Positions 16,134-25,640 of a DNA stretch of 64,000 nucleotides are shown in pieces. The stretch is taken from the NCBI RefSeq assembly GCF_900099895.1, contig NZ_FNDY01000001.1:248001-312000 (forward strand). The letters are read 5' to 3'. A model generated the notes under the pieces. That model searched no databases. It saw nothing but the letters and a program-made list of their open reading frames with translations, and was not told the DNA's origin. This stretch comes from Paenibacillus naphthalenovorans (lineage in GTDB: Bacteria > Bacillota > Bacilli > Paenibacillales > NBRC-103111). How positions within the stretch are numbered: position 1 is the stretch's first letter; each line of letters opens with the position of its first letter. The position numbers were made by a program, and so were the translations under genes.

Positions 16134-17408
16134 ATGCGCTTTATTCGACCCATGATATTTATTGTAATGGCACTGGCTATCGGTACGGGCGGTTATCTGC
16201 TCAGTACGCATCCCACGGCGGGTAATGCACAGGCCGAATCATCGGCCCTTCCTACGGCTTACATTGAAACGAATGCGGTCAGCGCGAGCTTCAAGTTGGG
16301 GGGAAGGATTACTGAAATCCTTGTTCACGAAGGAGATACCGTCCAAAAAGGCCAGGTTCTGGCAAGGCTGCAGAGCTCGGAGCTGGAAGCCAAGCTTGCT
16401 CAGGCCGATGCTACAGTTGCGCTGGCTCAGGGCAAGATCGCAGAAGCGCAAGGCGCAAAGGCGGCGGCGCAGGCGAAGAAGCAGCAGGCGGCAGCCGGGG
16501 TAACGGTGACGTCGGAGACGGTGGAGCAGCAAATCGCGCAAGCGAAAGCGGCGGTTGATGCGGCTCAGGCCAAAGTGGACGGATTACGTCAAGGTGCCCG
16601 CCCGGAGGAAAAGAAGCAGGCGGAGATTCAATACCAGGCGGCAAAAGAAGTGTACGAGATTGCAGAACAAAACTTGAACCGGATGAATGCGATGCTGGAG
16701 GAAGGACTTGTTTCCAAAGCGGAGGTGGATAAAGTCCAGGTCAGCTATCAGGAGGCAAAGACCAAGGTAGAACTGGCTGAGCAGCAGCTCCAAATGGTAA
16801 ACCAGGGGCCTCGGGAAGAAGAAATCCGCGCCGCCGAAGCGATGCTGGAACAGGCAAAAGCGGCGCTTCAGCTTGCTGAGGCGGGCCGTGAGCAGGTCGC
16901 TATTCGGCAAGGGGACGTAGCCGCGGCCGAAGCCGCCATTAAGCAAGCGCAGGGTGCGCTGCAGTCGGCCGCTTCGAGCGAAAAGCAGGCGAAGGCCGCC
17001 AAAGCAGAGGCGCAAGTTTATGTCGGCTATACGGAACTGACCGCGCCCAGCGACGGGGTCATTATATCGCAAACTGCGCAGCCGGGCGAGCTTGTCGGCT
17101 CCGGATTCCCGATTTTTACGATTCAAACGACAGATACGCCGTGGGCCAAGTTTTATATGACGGAAACCAGCGTAGCCGGATTCAAAGCCGGGGACAACAT
17201 TCGGATGAAGCTGATCGCCACAGGACAAGAGGTGGAAGGTACGATTCAATCCATATCCGCGGCACCTGATTTTGCGGTCAAAAAAGCGACGCAAACCGCG
17301 GGACAAACCGACGTTCGATCGTTTGCCGTTAAAGTTGGATTTCGGCAAATGCCGGAGGGCGCTGCAGTCGGAATGACGCTGCAGTGGATCGGGGCAACGG
17401 AAGGGTGA
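16134..17408 (+). CDS. HlyD family membrane-fusion protein
   Basis: This is a 424-residue adaptor protein. One N-terminal membrane anchor (about residues 5-23) is followed by a biotinyl/lipoyl half-motif containing LGGRITEILVHEGDTVQKGQ. A very long Ala/Gln/Lys/Glu-rich coiled-coil hairpin spans about residues 85-300, and the second lipoyl half with SDGVIISQTAQPGELV and a beta-barrel domain follow. The coiled coil includes ARPEEKKQAE and PREEEIRAAE repeats, as in YbhG-type adaptors. It is coupled to an ABC-2 permease eight bases downstream and a TolC-like protein. It should link the permease to the extracellular side. Confidence 0.9.
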   Translation: MRFIRPMIFIVMALAIGTGGYLLSTHPTAGNAQAESSALPTAYIETNAVSASFKLGGRITEILVHEGDTVQKGQVLARLQSSELEAKLAQADATVALAQGKIAEAQGAKAAAQAKKQQAAAGVTVTSETVEQQIAQAKAAVDAAQAKVDGLRQGARPEEKKQAEIQYQAAKEVYEIAEQNLNRMNAMLEEGLVSKAEVDKVQVSYQEAKTKVELAEQQLQMVNQGPREEEIRAAEAMLEQAKAALQLAEAGREQVAIRQGDVAAAEAAIKQAQGALQSAASSEKQAKAAKAEAQVYVGYTELTAPSDGVIISQTAQPGELVGSGFPIFTIQTTDTPWAKFYMTETSVAGFKAGDNIRMKLIATGQEVEGTIQSISAAPDFAVKKATQTAGQTDVRSFAVKVGFRQMPEGAAVGMTLQWIGATEG

Positions 17409-17415
17409 TCCAGTC

Positions 17416-18639
17416 ATGGACTTGAAGGTAGGCGTCGTCATCGCCGATGAATGGAAAAGCATTGTGAAGGACCGGCGTTTATTCGCTATCTTGTTTATTG
17501 TACCGGTGATGTATACCTTGCTGTTCGGGGCGATTTATACGCATCACAAGGTAACGGAATTGAGCACCGTCGTGATGGATGACGATCAAAGTCCGCTTAG
17601 CCGTCAGATCATCCAGGCCTTCGATGAAAGCGAAACGTTTCGCATTACCCAAAGGGTACATTCGGAAGAGGAGGTGAAACAAGCGCTGGCTTCGGGAGAA
17701 GCGCAGGTCGGTTTATTCATCCCCGACCGCTTCGAAGCGAGTTTAAAGCAGGGCCAAACGCTTCCGCTGCTGACTTGGGTGGACGGGAGTAATATGATTT
17801 ATTCGAACACGGCGACAAAAGGAGCCAATGAAGTCATCACGACGTTCAGCATGGGTCTTTCCGCCAAAAAGCTGCAGCTGCAGCAGGGATTGCAGGACGA
17901 GCAGGTTCTCCATACGCTGTCTCCGATTCCTTACAGATACCGCATTTTATATAATCCCACGGTAAATTATAGCGATTTTATGATATACGGCTTAATCGGA
18001 GCGATTCTGCAGCAGGTCCTGTTCCTGGGTATCGCTTTGGCGATAACGAGGGAAAAGGATCAAGGGACCTGGCAGCGGTTTGCCTATTGGCGGCGGGAGC
18101 CATGGCGATTGGCATATGCGAAAACGGCTCCTTACTTTCTGATCAATCTGTTCAATACGACCGTTGCGTTGTGCATTGCATTGTATGTTTATCAAGCTCC
18201 GTTCGCAGGCAGCGCTGCCCTGGTTTTCCTTACCGTGCTCTGCTTCACGTTCGCCGTCAGCGGCATCGGGTATCTGATCAGTCTAATCTCCGCCAATCAG
18301 CTGGGAGCTACACAAACGGCGATGCTGATCGCCGTCCCGTCGTTTCTGCTTTCCGGCTTCACCTGGCCGTTTGAGGCGATGCCCAAAGCGCTGCAGGCGG
18401 TAGGGCATATGCTGCCGCTGACGTATTTTTTGGATGCCATCCGGAACGTCCTTGTAAAGGCCAACGAATTCTCCGTCATATGGCGTGATTGTTTGGCCAT
18501 GGCGATGATGGGAATGGTCGCATATTTTATTGCACTGCTGCTGACCCGGTTTCTGGTGTTCCGGAAGAAGGAGGAGCTGCAGGCAGAGCCAGGCTTGAAT
18601 GCGCCCCGTTCCTCCGATTCAACAAGCTTGACGATTTAA
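17416..18639 (+). CDS. ABC-2 type transporter permease
   Basis: This is a 407-residue membrane protein of the ABC-2 (YhhJ/YbhS-like) class. One N-terminal helix is followed by an extracellular domain of about 150 residues that includes VVMDDDQSPLSRQI. Five or six helices follow from about residue 180, with the ABC-2 hallmark LLSGFTWPFEAMP between helices. The partner ATPase that drives such permeases is not encoded next to it; the cassette contains only adaptor, permease and TolC-like protein. It may use an ATPase from elsewhere. A GGGTGATCC ribosome site precedes the ATG. Confidence 0.88.
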   Translation: MDLKVGVVIADEWKSIVKDRRLFAILFIVPVMYTLLFGAIYTHHKVTELSTVVMDDDQSPLSRQIIQAFDESETFRITQRVHSEEEVKQALASGEAQVGLFIPDRFEASLKQGQTLPLLTWVDGSNMIYSNTATKGANEVITTFSMGLSAKKLQLQQGLQDEQVLHTLSPIPYRYRILYNPTVNYSDFMIYGLIGAILQQVLFLGIALAITREKDQGTWQRFAYWRREPWRLAYAKTAPYFLINLFNTTVALCIALYVYQAPFAGSAALVFLTVLCFTFAVSGIGYLISLISANQLGATQTAMLIAVPSFLLSGFTWPFEAMPKALQAVGHMLPLTYFLDAIRNVLVKANEFSVIWRDCLAMAMMGMVAYFIALLLTRFLVFRKKEELQAEPGLNAPRSSDSTSLTI

Positions 18640-18663
18640 AAATAGATAGAGGAGATATGAGAG

Positions 18664-19968
18664 ATGAAAAAGACGATGGCCGGTTTATGCGCAGCTCTGT
18701 TAATGTTGTCCGGTGTGCAAACAGCGGCATTGGCCGACGGAGCAAATGAAGAGCTCGATCGGCAGGTTTATGTTTCTGCGAACGATTTGGATTTCGTATC
18801 GTCCATCGATTTGCCCGCCGTACTGAAACGGGCTTTGGAAGACTCCGACAACTTGATGCTGCTGCAGTTGAAATATGCGGCGTTGAACGCCAAGGAAAAC
18901 GATTTGAAGCAGCAAAGCGATTCGCTGCACGGTTCTCTGGTTACAGGCGCACATCTTCCCGATACCCCGGAAGAAATGATCGCGGCTATGAATGCCCAAG
19001 GCGTGCAGCTGAAGCCGGAGGAGAACTTGTGGATCGGTCCGATGACGACCGTGACGAATAAAGCCGTCAATCAGTTGATTCAAGGGATGGGCGCCATGAG
19101 CACGGGGATTAACCAAATGATTCATCAGCAAAGGGAACAAATGAAATCGGCAGCCCATCAGCTGCAAACGGACCAGCGCAACACCCGGCTGCAGCAGGAA
19201 GAGGCACGGGAAGGAATACGTCTTCAGACGATCGCTCAGTACGTGCAGCTGCTCGGGATGAAGAAGCAAATTGCCTTCATGCAGGAATATCAGACTTTGC
19301 TGGAACAGGAACTCAGGAAAGCGACGCTGTTTAAGGAGGAGGGCCTCGCTTCTTCCGAGGATGTGCTGGCAGCGGAAAGAGCGCTGGCAAAGCATAAAGA
19401 TGAGCTGACGATATTAAACCAAAACTACCGGCTCGCCTTGCTGCAGCTTTCCTTCGATATCGGAATTGCGTATGATCCGAATCTGGAGTTGAAAGAGATT
19501 GAGGACCTGTCTACAGCGCCGATTGTCGAAGTGGATACGGAGACGTTATTAAGGCATTCGTTCCAAATGAAAATGAGTGCCAACAACATAGATGAAGCAG
19601 CGTGGCAGAGCGATAATTCCGTCACTCAAAACGTGTATGGAGAAGGCGGTTTGGCCGTGAATTATGCGATTGCGGGAACGAAAAACAAGCAGATGCAATT
19701 GGAGCTGTCCAAAAAAATTCAAGCCACCTACACGGAAGCGAAAAATGCTTATCAGTCCTATTTGACAGAAGAGCGCAATGCCGAGGAAGCGAAGGCGGAC
19801 CTGAGCAGGATGAAGTTCCGTTATGAGGTCGGCGTCATATCCCGCCACGATCTCCGGAAGTTCGAGCTCAAAGTGCGCCAAAGCGAAGCCTCGCTGGAGG
19901 CAGCGAAGTTGAAATATTATGTGCTGAGGGAAAAGGCGACCGCCATGGAGAAAGGATTCATTCAGTAG
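18664..19968 (+). CDS. TolC-like (outer membrane efflux family) protein
   Basis: This is a 434-residue protein with a signal peptide of about 24 residues ending ALADG. The remainder is two long alpha-helical coiled-coil stretches, including EGLASSEDVLAAERALAKHKDEL and RYEVGVISRHDLRKFELKVRQ patterns, which match the TolC/OEP helical hairpins. TolC proteins form the outer-membrane duct of tripartite pumps. The rest of the window indicates a one-membrane (monoderm) organism, so here it is more likely an exported cell-wall-spanning or scaffold helical protein. The upstream site GAGGAGAT is good. The gene is the last of the cassette, followed by a strong terminator. Confidence 0.8.
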   Translation: MKKTMAGLCAALLMLSGVQTAALADGANEELDRQVYVSANDLDFVSSIDLPAVLKRALEDSDNLMLLQLKYAALNAKENDLKQQSDSLHGSLVTGAHLPDTPEEMIAAMNAQGVQLKPEENLWIGPMTTVTNKAVNQLIQGMGAMSTGINQMIHQQREQMKSAAHQLQTDQRNTRLQQEEAREGIRLQTIAQYVQLLGMKKQIAFMQEYQTLLEQELRKATLFKEEGLASSEDVLAAERALAKHKDELTILNQNYRLALLQLSFDIGIAYDPNLELKEIEDLSTAPIVEVDTETLLRHSFQMKMSANNIDEAAWQSDNSVTQNVYGEGGLAVNYAIAGTKNKQMQLELSKKIQATYTEAKNAYQSYLTEERNAEEAKADLSRMKFRYEVGVISRHDLRKFELKVRQSEASLEAAKLKYYVLREKATAMEKGFIQ

Positions 19969-20042
19969 ATCGGTATAACGATGCACAGGACGATTGGTCG
20001 GATCTTGCCAAAGCGGCGGAGCATGGTATGAACGAAGAGGGC

Positions 20043-20086
20043 AACCTTGGTTCAAGTATTCCATTGAACCAAGGTTGTTTCATTTT
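20043..20086 (+). terminator. Strong terminator after the efflux cassette
   Basis: AACCTTGGTTCAA (20043-20055) pairs perfectly over 13 bases with TTGAACCAAGGTT (20064-20076), with an eight-base loop and then GTTTCATTTT. Confidence 0.85.
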
Positions 20087-20306
20087 AGACAGCGCAATGG
20101 ATTTCGTTATTGACGGATGGAGCGGATACTGCTGCTATCAATTAGTAATTATTACGTATAATTCCGGGGAACGGTATGCTGAGGCTACATTCCGTAACCC
20201 GTTCTCCAGCCCGCTGAAACAGATCATAAGGGAGATGGATGAAAGAGCGGATTAAACCGTCCATGGAGAAGCCGTTAGATAGCCTGAAGCTGGCGACTTT
20301 TCCACC
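20087..20306. other. Intergenic stretch without recognisable gene
   Basis: With the terminator, this completes a 338-base gap between the efflux cassette and the sensor kinase stop. A 75-codon plus-strand frame covering 20028-20255 runs through the terminator hairpin, has no ribosome site of note and no recognisable sequence, so I do not call it. No promoter or RNA gene is evident. Confidence 0.5.
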
Positions 20307-22145
20307 TTATTTTTTTTTGGAGGATTCAGACATGCTGTGCTGTGACCTCCGATAGGGTACGCGGATTGCCGCCCTGGTTCCCTGATGCGGATGGGAAGTG
20401 ATCCTAAAGTCTGCCGAGTCTCCGTAGGCCAGCAGAAACCGGCGGTATACGTTGTAAATGCCTGTGTGCTTCTGAAAATAAGGATCGACGATTTCTCCCT
20501 TCGAATGAATCAATCGAGTAATCTTGTCCAGAATATGTGCCGGTATGCCGGTTCCTGTATCACGAACATCGATATGAAGCGTCCCCTCTGTCAACTCCAC
20601 TGTAACGGTCAACAGGAATTCCTCAGCGCCCATGCTCGGGCTCCATCCATATTTAATCGCATTTTCTACAAAGGGTTGTATGCTCAGCTTCATAATTGGA
20701 ATATCTGCTGCAGCCGAATCTACGTCGAATTTCGCCATCACATCCTTGCCGTTTCGATAGTGATGGATATTAAGGAAATTTCGGATATAGGCCATTTCTT
20801 CTTTTACCGGAGCCCATCCTCCATCGTTTCTCACATTATATCTCATCATCCGGGACACGGATTGCACCATTTCGCCAACCGCTTCTCCATTGTTTTTGAC
20901 AGCATAAGACTCAATCGTTTCGAGTGTATTGAACAGGAAGTGAGGATTAATCTGAGCTTGCAGCTGCAGCAGCTCCCTCTCTTTTTCTTTTACCCTGGAT
21001 TCAAACACTTCCTGCTCCATTCTTTGCAGCTCACCGAGCATCTGATTATAGCTTTGTATCAAAAATCCGATTTCATCGTTGCTGTATTTGATCTGAATCG
21101 GAACGTACGCCCCTCTGCCCAGACTTACAATCCCTCCCTTAAGTTTAAACAGCGGCCGGAGGACGCTATTCATGACAGGGAATGCAATAATCAAAGCGAT
21201 GATCAAGCTGACCACGGCAATGAGCATGGTCAATTGAGTGGATTGCTGAACGCCTTTCGTAATGCTGCTGAGCGGAGCCATCCATACCAGCTTCCAATGG
21301 CCGTAAGGGATATCTGCATAGACAGCTTGATACTTCACGTTATCGGAGTTGAAAATAAATTCCCTGTTTTGATCAGGATCTAAAGCCAGTGAAGTCTGAA
21401 AATCCTGCAGCAGGGTGGAATGCATGCTGAAATTGGAAACGACCGTACCGCTGGAAGGTTGATATAGTAAAAGATACCCGTCCTGCCCATAATTGCTTCC
21501 GCTTAGCATACTTTTCAGTTTGTCCTCCCGAATCTCGATCACGAACCAGGAATTGATCTGTCCTGTACGCAAATTAACGATGGGCCGGACAAGAGAGAAA
21601 ACGTTTTCTCTTGGGTTTTGGATATAATCCATCGGATGAGGAGCGATTAATTCTTGTTTGTTTATTTGATAAAACGACCTGTAGATATGATTCTCTTGAA
21701 AAGAGTATTCATAGTTAAGGCGCTTCTGATACGATTCAAAATACGATTTTCCCATTTGGTCAAGATAAAGAACACCGAGCACCTCGTTCCAGAATTGAAG
21801 GGAATTTTTTAGAACCGGACGAAAATTAATAATATAATTGGCTTGCTGAACCAAATCATCGTCGGGTGTCTCCAAAAATTTCTGGAAGTCGGGATTGGTC
21901 AGCAACGAATCGAAGGATTGGCTCAAATCCTGCAAATAACTTGTGATATCATGGGAGACAAATTGAACGTACTGTGAAGAAATGGATGCCGAATGCTCCG
22001 TACTGGAACGAAACATAAAATGCTGGGAGCTGTAGCTAACCAGGGAGATGGGAAAAATAGAAATTGAAACCAGAAGGATGAACAGTTTATATTTAAGCGA
22101 TAAATAGCCTATCCACCGTTGAACAGACTGCAATAATGGCAGCAT
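20307..22145 (-). CDS. Sensor histidine kinase, YesM type
   Basis: This is a 612-residue membrane kinase. Helix 1 (about residues 20-38), an extracellular Cache-like sensor (about 40-295), helix 2 (about 303-325) and a HAMP linker (about 326-375) lead to the His_kinase domain, where QINPHFLFNTLETI places the phospho-accepting His402. The C-terminal ATPase has FVENAIKYG (N box), DTGTGIP and a G2-like segment. YesM-type kinases pair with YesN-type AraC response regulators to control sugar ABC operons. Its partner is the divergent gene at 22230. Genes of this pair are usually in tandem, so the divergent arrangement is less common. Confidence 0.92.
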   Translation of the reverse strand: MLPLLQSVQRWIGYLSLKYKLFILLVSISIFPISLVSYSSQHFMFRSSTEHSASISSQYVQFVSHDITSYLQDLSQSFDSLLTNPDFQKFLETPDDDLVQQANYIINFRPVLKNSLQFWNEVLGVLYLDQMGKSYFESYQKRLNYEYSFQENHIYRSFYQINKQELIAPHPMDYIQNPRENVFSLVRPIVNLRTGQINSWFVIEIREDKLKSMLSGSNYGQDGYLLLYQPSSGTVVSNFSMHSTLLQDFQTSLALDPDQNREFIFNSDNVKYQAVYADIPYGHWKLVWMAPLSSITKGVQQSTQLTMLIAVVSLIIALIIAFPVMNSVLRPLFKLKGGIVSLGRGAYVPIQIKYSNDEIGFLIQSYNQMLGELQRMEQEVFESRVKEKERELLQLQAQINPHFLFNTLETIESYAVKNNGEAVGEMVQSVSRMMRYNVRNDGGWAPVKEEMAYIRNFLNIHHYRNGKDVMAKFDVDSAAADIPIMKLSIQPFVENAIKYGWSPSMGAEEFLLTVTVELTEGTLHIDVRDTGTGIPAHILDKITRLIHSKGEIVDPYFQKHTGIYNVYRRFLLAYGDSADFRITSHPHQGTRAAIRVPYRRSQHSMSESSKKK

Positions 22146-22229
22146 GGAATCATTTCCCCTCTTTGTACTGGTGGTTGTTCTTATTCGACAAATTCTAACA
22201 AAATCCTTGTAAGGAGCTGAAGATGAACT

Positions 22230-23651
22230 ATGAAAATATGTGTTGCCGATGACGAGAAAGAAGTGCGCGAAAGCATTATATATAAATTAACAATGCTTTT
22301 TCCCTCTGCCAAGATCTTTGATGTCGGGTTTGGCAAAATGGCCCTGGAACAAATTTCGCTGGTGAAACCGGACCTTGTCTTTATGGATATACGGATGCCG
22401 GAAATGGACGGTCTGGAGATTCTTCGTTCGATCCAAAGAACTTACCCGACCATGCAGGTTGTTATTTTATCGGGCTATGACGATTTTGAATACGCGCGTA
22501 AAGCGCTGCAGTATGGTGCTGTCGACTACTTGTTAAAGCCGGCGGACCGCGAGCAGCTGCGGGAAGTCGTTGAGAAAGTAAAGCTGGAGATGGACGTTTT
22601 GCTGCTGAAGGAAATGGAATCGGTGCTTGTCAAATTATCCAACCAATATGTATTTGTTCATAATCTAAAGTGTTATAATACCGGCCTATGGTTCGATGAG
22701 CGGGAGTGGAAGGAAATTCTTTTTGGCGATCCTGCAGAACTATGCAAGACATGGGAAAGCCATCCCGACCGCATCTTATTATCTTTCTCCGTCAATTTTG
22801 ACTATGGCGGTGTGGTGGTTCACACGCCCTCGGGCCAAAACAGGACGAGTTTCCGAGAGAAGCACGATTTTTTGTCCAGTATCACAGCCGGAATTGAGCA
22901 ATGGGAAAGTGAGCGTTTTTTTGAGGGGCAGCGGGAACGGGGGGAGGCAGCCTTGGAAAAGAACGGCAAAGAGGCGGCCAGGAAAGCTGTATCCTTGCGG
23001 CAGCACATCTTATCGTATGCCAAAATCGGAGACATTCCGCATCTGGAAGCAGCGCTTGACCATTGGTTGAACAGCTTGGAGGAGCTTGAGTTTCACCAAC
23101 TCAAGAAAGAGTGTGTGAACCTGATGGCCTTGCTTGACGAAGGACTCACCAGTAAAAACGAACTAATTGTATTGGAAGAAGAAAAAATCCATTATTGGAC
23201 TCAGTGGGTTAGCAAGCACAAGACGTGGAGCGAATTGAAGCAAAAGATTTGGAAGTTTGTTTTGGATGGTGTCCGCGCCTTGACGCAGCTGGAGAATCAA
23301 TCGAGCTTGAGCTGGTTTAGACAAGCGCTTCAATTGGTCGATACTTCCCGCGATCCGAATCTCAGTCTCGAAATGGTGGCCGACGCCGTAGGCGTTCACC
23401 CCGTCACATTAAGCCGCATCTTCAAACAGCAAACTGGTATGAATTTTGTCAAATATATGATCCGCAGCAGATTGCGGCATGCGCAGACTTTGCTGCTCCA
23501 AACGGACAAAAAAATCAATGAAATCTCTGAAGCAATCGGTTATATGGATTACCGCTATTTCCGAACCTTGTTTAAAAAAGAATTCGGCTTAACGCCTTCA
23601 GAGTATCGCAGAGGCAATGGATTCGTCAATACAGGCGATGAAACGGAGTAA
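22230..23651 (+). CDS. AraC-type response regulator, YesN type
   Basis: This is a 473-residue regulator. The receiver domain (1-120) has acidic residues Asp7 and Asp8, phospho-acceptor Asp53 in FMDIRMPEMDG and Lys in DYLLKPADREQL. A variable middle region of about 230 residues follows. The C-terminal AraC helix-turn-helix pair (about 365-465) includes ADAVGVHPVTLSRIFKQQTG and AIGYMDYRYFRTLFKKEFG, then LTPSEYR. It is transcribed away from the YesM-type kinase and lies 477 bases before the sugar-binding lipoprotein, so it is the probable activator of that operon. Confidence 0.92.
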   Translation: MKICVADDEKEVRESIIYKLTMLFPSAKIFDVGFGKMALEQISLVKPDLVFMDIRMPEMDGLEILRSIQRTYPTMQVVILSGYDDFEYARKALQYGAVDYLLKPADREQLREVVEKVKLEMDVLLLKEMESVLVKLSNQYVFVHNLKCYNTGLWFDEREWKEILFGDPAELCKTWESHPDRILLSFSVNFDYGGVVVHTPSGQNRTSFREKHDFLSSITAGIEQWESERFFEGQRERGEAALEKNGKEAARKAVSLRQHILSYAKIGDIPHLEAALDHWLNSLEELEFHQLKKECVNLMALLDEGLTSKNELIVLEEEKIHYWTQWVSKHKTWSELKQKIWKFVLDGVRALTQLENQSSLSWFRQALQLVDTSRDPNLSLEMVADAVGVHPVTLSRIFKQQTGMNFVKYMIRSRLRHAQTLLLQTDKKINEISEAIGYMDYRYFRTLFKKEFGLTPSEYRRGNGFVNTGDETE

Positions 23652-23729
23652 ACCCTGCAGGTTAAAAAATTCTCCCCTTCGGCTAAATTATTCCGCTGTT
23701 TTCGCATGCGCGGATTTTCTATACTCATA

Positions 23730-23745
23730 TTGTAAACGGTTAACT
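23730..23745 (+). promoter_or_regulatory. Weak candidate cre / LacI-type operator
   Basis: TGTAAACGGTTAAC at 23731-23744 resembles a catabolite-responsive element with a central CG, but two consensus positions differ. It lies between the response regulator and the sugar-transport genes, where CcpA control would be expected. Confidence 0.25.
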
Positions 23746-23750
23746 GTTTC

Positions 23751-24132
23751 ATGTTAGGATTATTTCGGAAAGGTAGAGTCGTGCATGGAAGCTATTTGCA
23801 GGACTGGCTTTTGTACGAGACGGATTACAATTGATGGTCATCCCCTGATCCATACGGAAGATTATGCGAGCGTGCTGCTGCGCTTTGAAGATGGAACCAG
23901 AGGTGTTTTTACGGTTTCCCAAGTCAGCGCCGGACGCAAAAATAGGTTAAGCTTTGAGATCAATGGAAGCAAAAGCTCCGCGTTTTGGAATCAGGAGGAA
24001 CCCGAGAAGCTGTGGATCGGGCATCGAGAGAAACCGAATGAAGGTGTATTATCGATGCCATTCTGGAAAGTCATGCCACAGGCCAATGGGTTGATGTGGA
24101 CAATACAAATAAAAAGGGGTAATGCAAAATGA
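23751..24132 (+). pseudogene. Remnant of a Gfo/Idh/MocA family oxidoreductase
   Basis: Two pieces of one protein family are read in different frames. The first, from 23781, reads [17 protein letters not shown] and hits TGA at 23832-23834; this is the motif that follows the active-site loop in sugar dehydrogenases of this family. The second runs from about 23840 to 24040 and contains [38 protein letters not shown] and [11 protein letters not shown], from the C-terminal beta domain. The residues normally between them are missing and the N-terminal Rossmann domain is absent. An open frame from 23785 is therefore not a real protein. It precedes the sugar ABC operon, where such dehydrogenases are common. 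The frame ends four bases into the next gene. Confidence 0.75.
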
Positions 24133-25565
24133 GAAAAATGAAAACGGCTTCAATACTTGTGCTTTCAATGATGATGGTCTTGTCAGCGTGTTCTGAAGCT
24201 GCACCGCCTGCCCATGAGCAAAACGGAAATGCGGCCGATAGCGGGAAACCCCAAGTGTTGAAAGTGTTATATGCTACGGTCGAGGCAGGCTCGGAGGCTA
24301 TCATCGACGCCGCGCAAAAATACGAAGAGCAAACGGGCATTCGGATTGAAGTGAATACATTCCCATATAACAACCTTCAAGAGAAAGTATTTTCGGAACT
24401 GGCCCAAAAGAGCGACCACTATGATTTGATTGCGATCGATACGCCATGGATGCCCAAAATTATCCAGCACATTGAACCCATGACTTCTTATATAAAGTCT
24501 ACGAAATCGCCGGATTCGTTGAAGCTGGATGATTTTATCGCCAAAGCGTTTCTGGATACTTCTGTATTCAAAAAAGATGCGCCGCAAGCCAATCCACCAC
24601 AAATGGATGAGATTCATCTGGATAACATTGTTTCACAGGGATTCGATATCTGGAGCCTTCCGGTTCAATCCAATGTGTTGACCGTGAGCTACAGAAAGGA
24701 TCTTTTTAACCATCCGAACAACAAGGAAGAATTTAAAAAGCAGTACAACCGTGAATTAACCGTTCCCCAAACGATGGATGAGTATCTGGATATCGCTAAA
24801 TTTTTCACCCGCGATACCAACAACGACGGCAAAATCGATCTGTACGGTACGACTTTGATGGGGAAGAAGCATGAAGCCAATTTTGTTGACTTCAAGTCGT
24901 TCTTAAGTGATTTTGGCGGGAAAGTCTTTGACGATGATCTGAAGCCGGTGTTCAATGATGAAAAGGGAGTAAAAGCGCTGGAAACCTACGGCAGCTGGAT
25001 CGGCCAGCATAAAGTGACGCCTCCTGGCGTACTGACATACACCTGGGATGAAGTGGCGACCGTCTTCGGCTCCGGACAAGTGGCCATGGGGATGAATTAT
25101 CACGATATGAAGCTGGATCCCAAAGTAAAAGGCGAAGCCGGATACTTTGTATTCCCCGGTGTAAAAGACGGCGATAAGCTTGTGAGAGGGCCGCACTTCG
25201 GATCTTGGGGGATTGGCATCAGCAAATATTCCAAAAACAAACAAGGCGCTTACGAGCTGGCGGAATATTTGACAAGCCCGGAGGCTCAAAAAGGCTACTT
25301 GAAATTTAACCAGCACGTGACGAGAAAATCCGCATATGAAGCTGCGAAGTCTTTGCCCGAGGCATCTCTTAAAGAGTACTACCAGGTTCTCGGCGAATCT
25401 CTAAAAGTGGGCGTGGGCCGTCCGAGAATTACGAATTATGATCAGGTTTCCGAAGCTGTCCAAATTGCAGTCAGCGATTATTTGTCCGGTAAAAAGGATG
25501 CGAAGACGGCGCTGAACGATGGCGCCAAACAAGTCGAAACCCTGATGAAGCAAGCAGGTTATTAA
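24129..25565 (+). CDS. Sugar ABC transporter substrate-binding lipoprotein (family 1)
   Basis: This is a 478-residue lipoprotein with lipobox LSAC (Cys21). The mature protein has the extracellular solute-binding family 1 fold: [11 protein letters not shown], then [14 protein letters not shown], and in the C-terminal lobe [11 protein letters not shown] and the helix around [19 protein letters not shown]. It captures a sugar or oligosaccharide for the two downstream permeases. AAGGGG precedes the ATG. No ATPase gene is in the operon; Bacillales commonly use a shared MsmX-type ATPase. The YesM/YesN pair upstream probably controls it. The sugar cannot be named from sequence. Confidence 0.92.
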   Translation: MRKMKTASILVLSMMMVLSACSEAAPPAHEQNGNAADSGKPQVLKVLYATVEAGSEAIIDAAQKYEEQTGIRIEVNTFPYNNLQEKVFSELAQKSDHYDLIAIDTPWMPKIIQHIEPMTSYIKSTKSPDSLKLDDFIAKAFLDTSVFKKDAPQANPPQMDEIHLDNIVSQGFDIWSLPVQSNVLTVSYRKDLFNHPNNKEEFKKQYNRELTVPQTMDEYLDIAKFFTRDTNNDGKIDLYGTTLMGKKHEANFVDFKSFLSDFGGKVFDDDLKPVFNDEKGVKALETYGSWIGQHKVTPPGVLTYTWDEVATVFGSGQVAMGMNYHDMKLDPKVKGEAGYFVFPGVKDGDKLVRGPHFGSWGIGISKYSKNKQGAYELAEYLTSPEAQKGYLKFNQHVTRKSAYEAAKSLPEASLKEYYQVLGESLKVGVGRPRITNYDQVSEAVQIAVSDYLSGKKDAKTALNDGAKQVETLMKQAGY

Positions 25566-25575
25566 GTTGAATCCC

Positions 25576-25617
25576 AGCGGACGCATGAGCATGAACATTC
25601 GGCGACAAGCGTCCGCT
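25576..25617 (+). promoter_or_regulatory. Hairpin between sugar-binding protein and permeases
   Basis: AGCGGACGC (25576-25584) pairs with GCGTCCGCT (25609-25617), followed by TTAAA rather than a T-run. It probably protects the binding-protein message or partly attenuates transcription into the permeases. The same gene position carries hairpins in both Liv operons of this window. Confidence 0.6.
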
Positions 25618-25640
25618 TTAAACGGAGTTGAAATTCCCTC

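Noticed and set aside
20028-20255. A 75-codon frame after the efflux cassette
   Set aside because: It runs through a perfect terminator hairpin and lacks a start signal.
23785-24132. An apparent 115-residue protein
   Set aside because: It starts in the wrong frame for the VHGSYLQDW segment and only enters the family frame later; it is part of a pseudogene.
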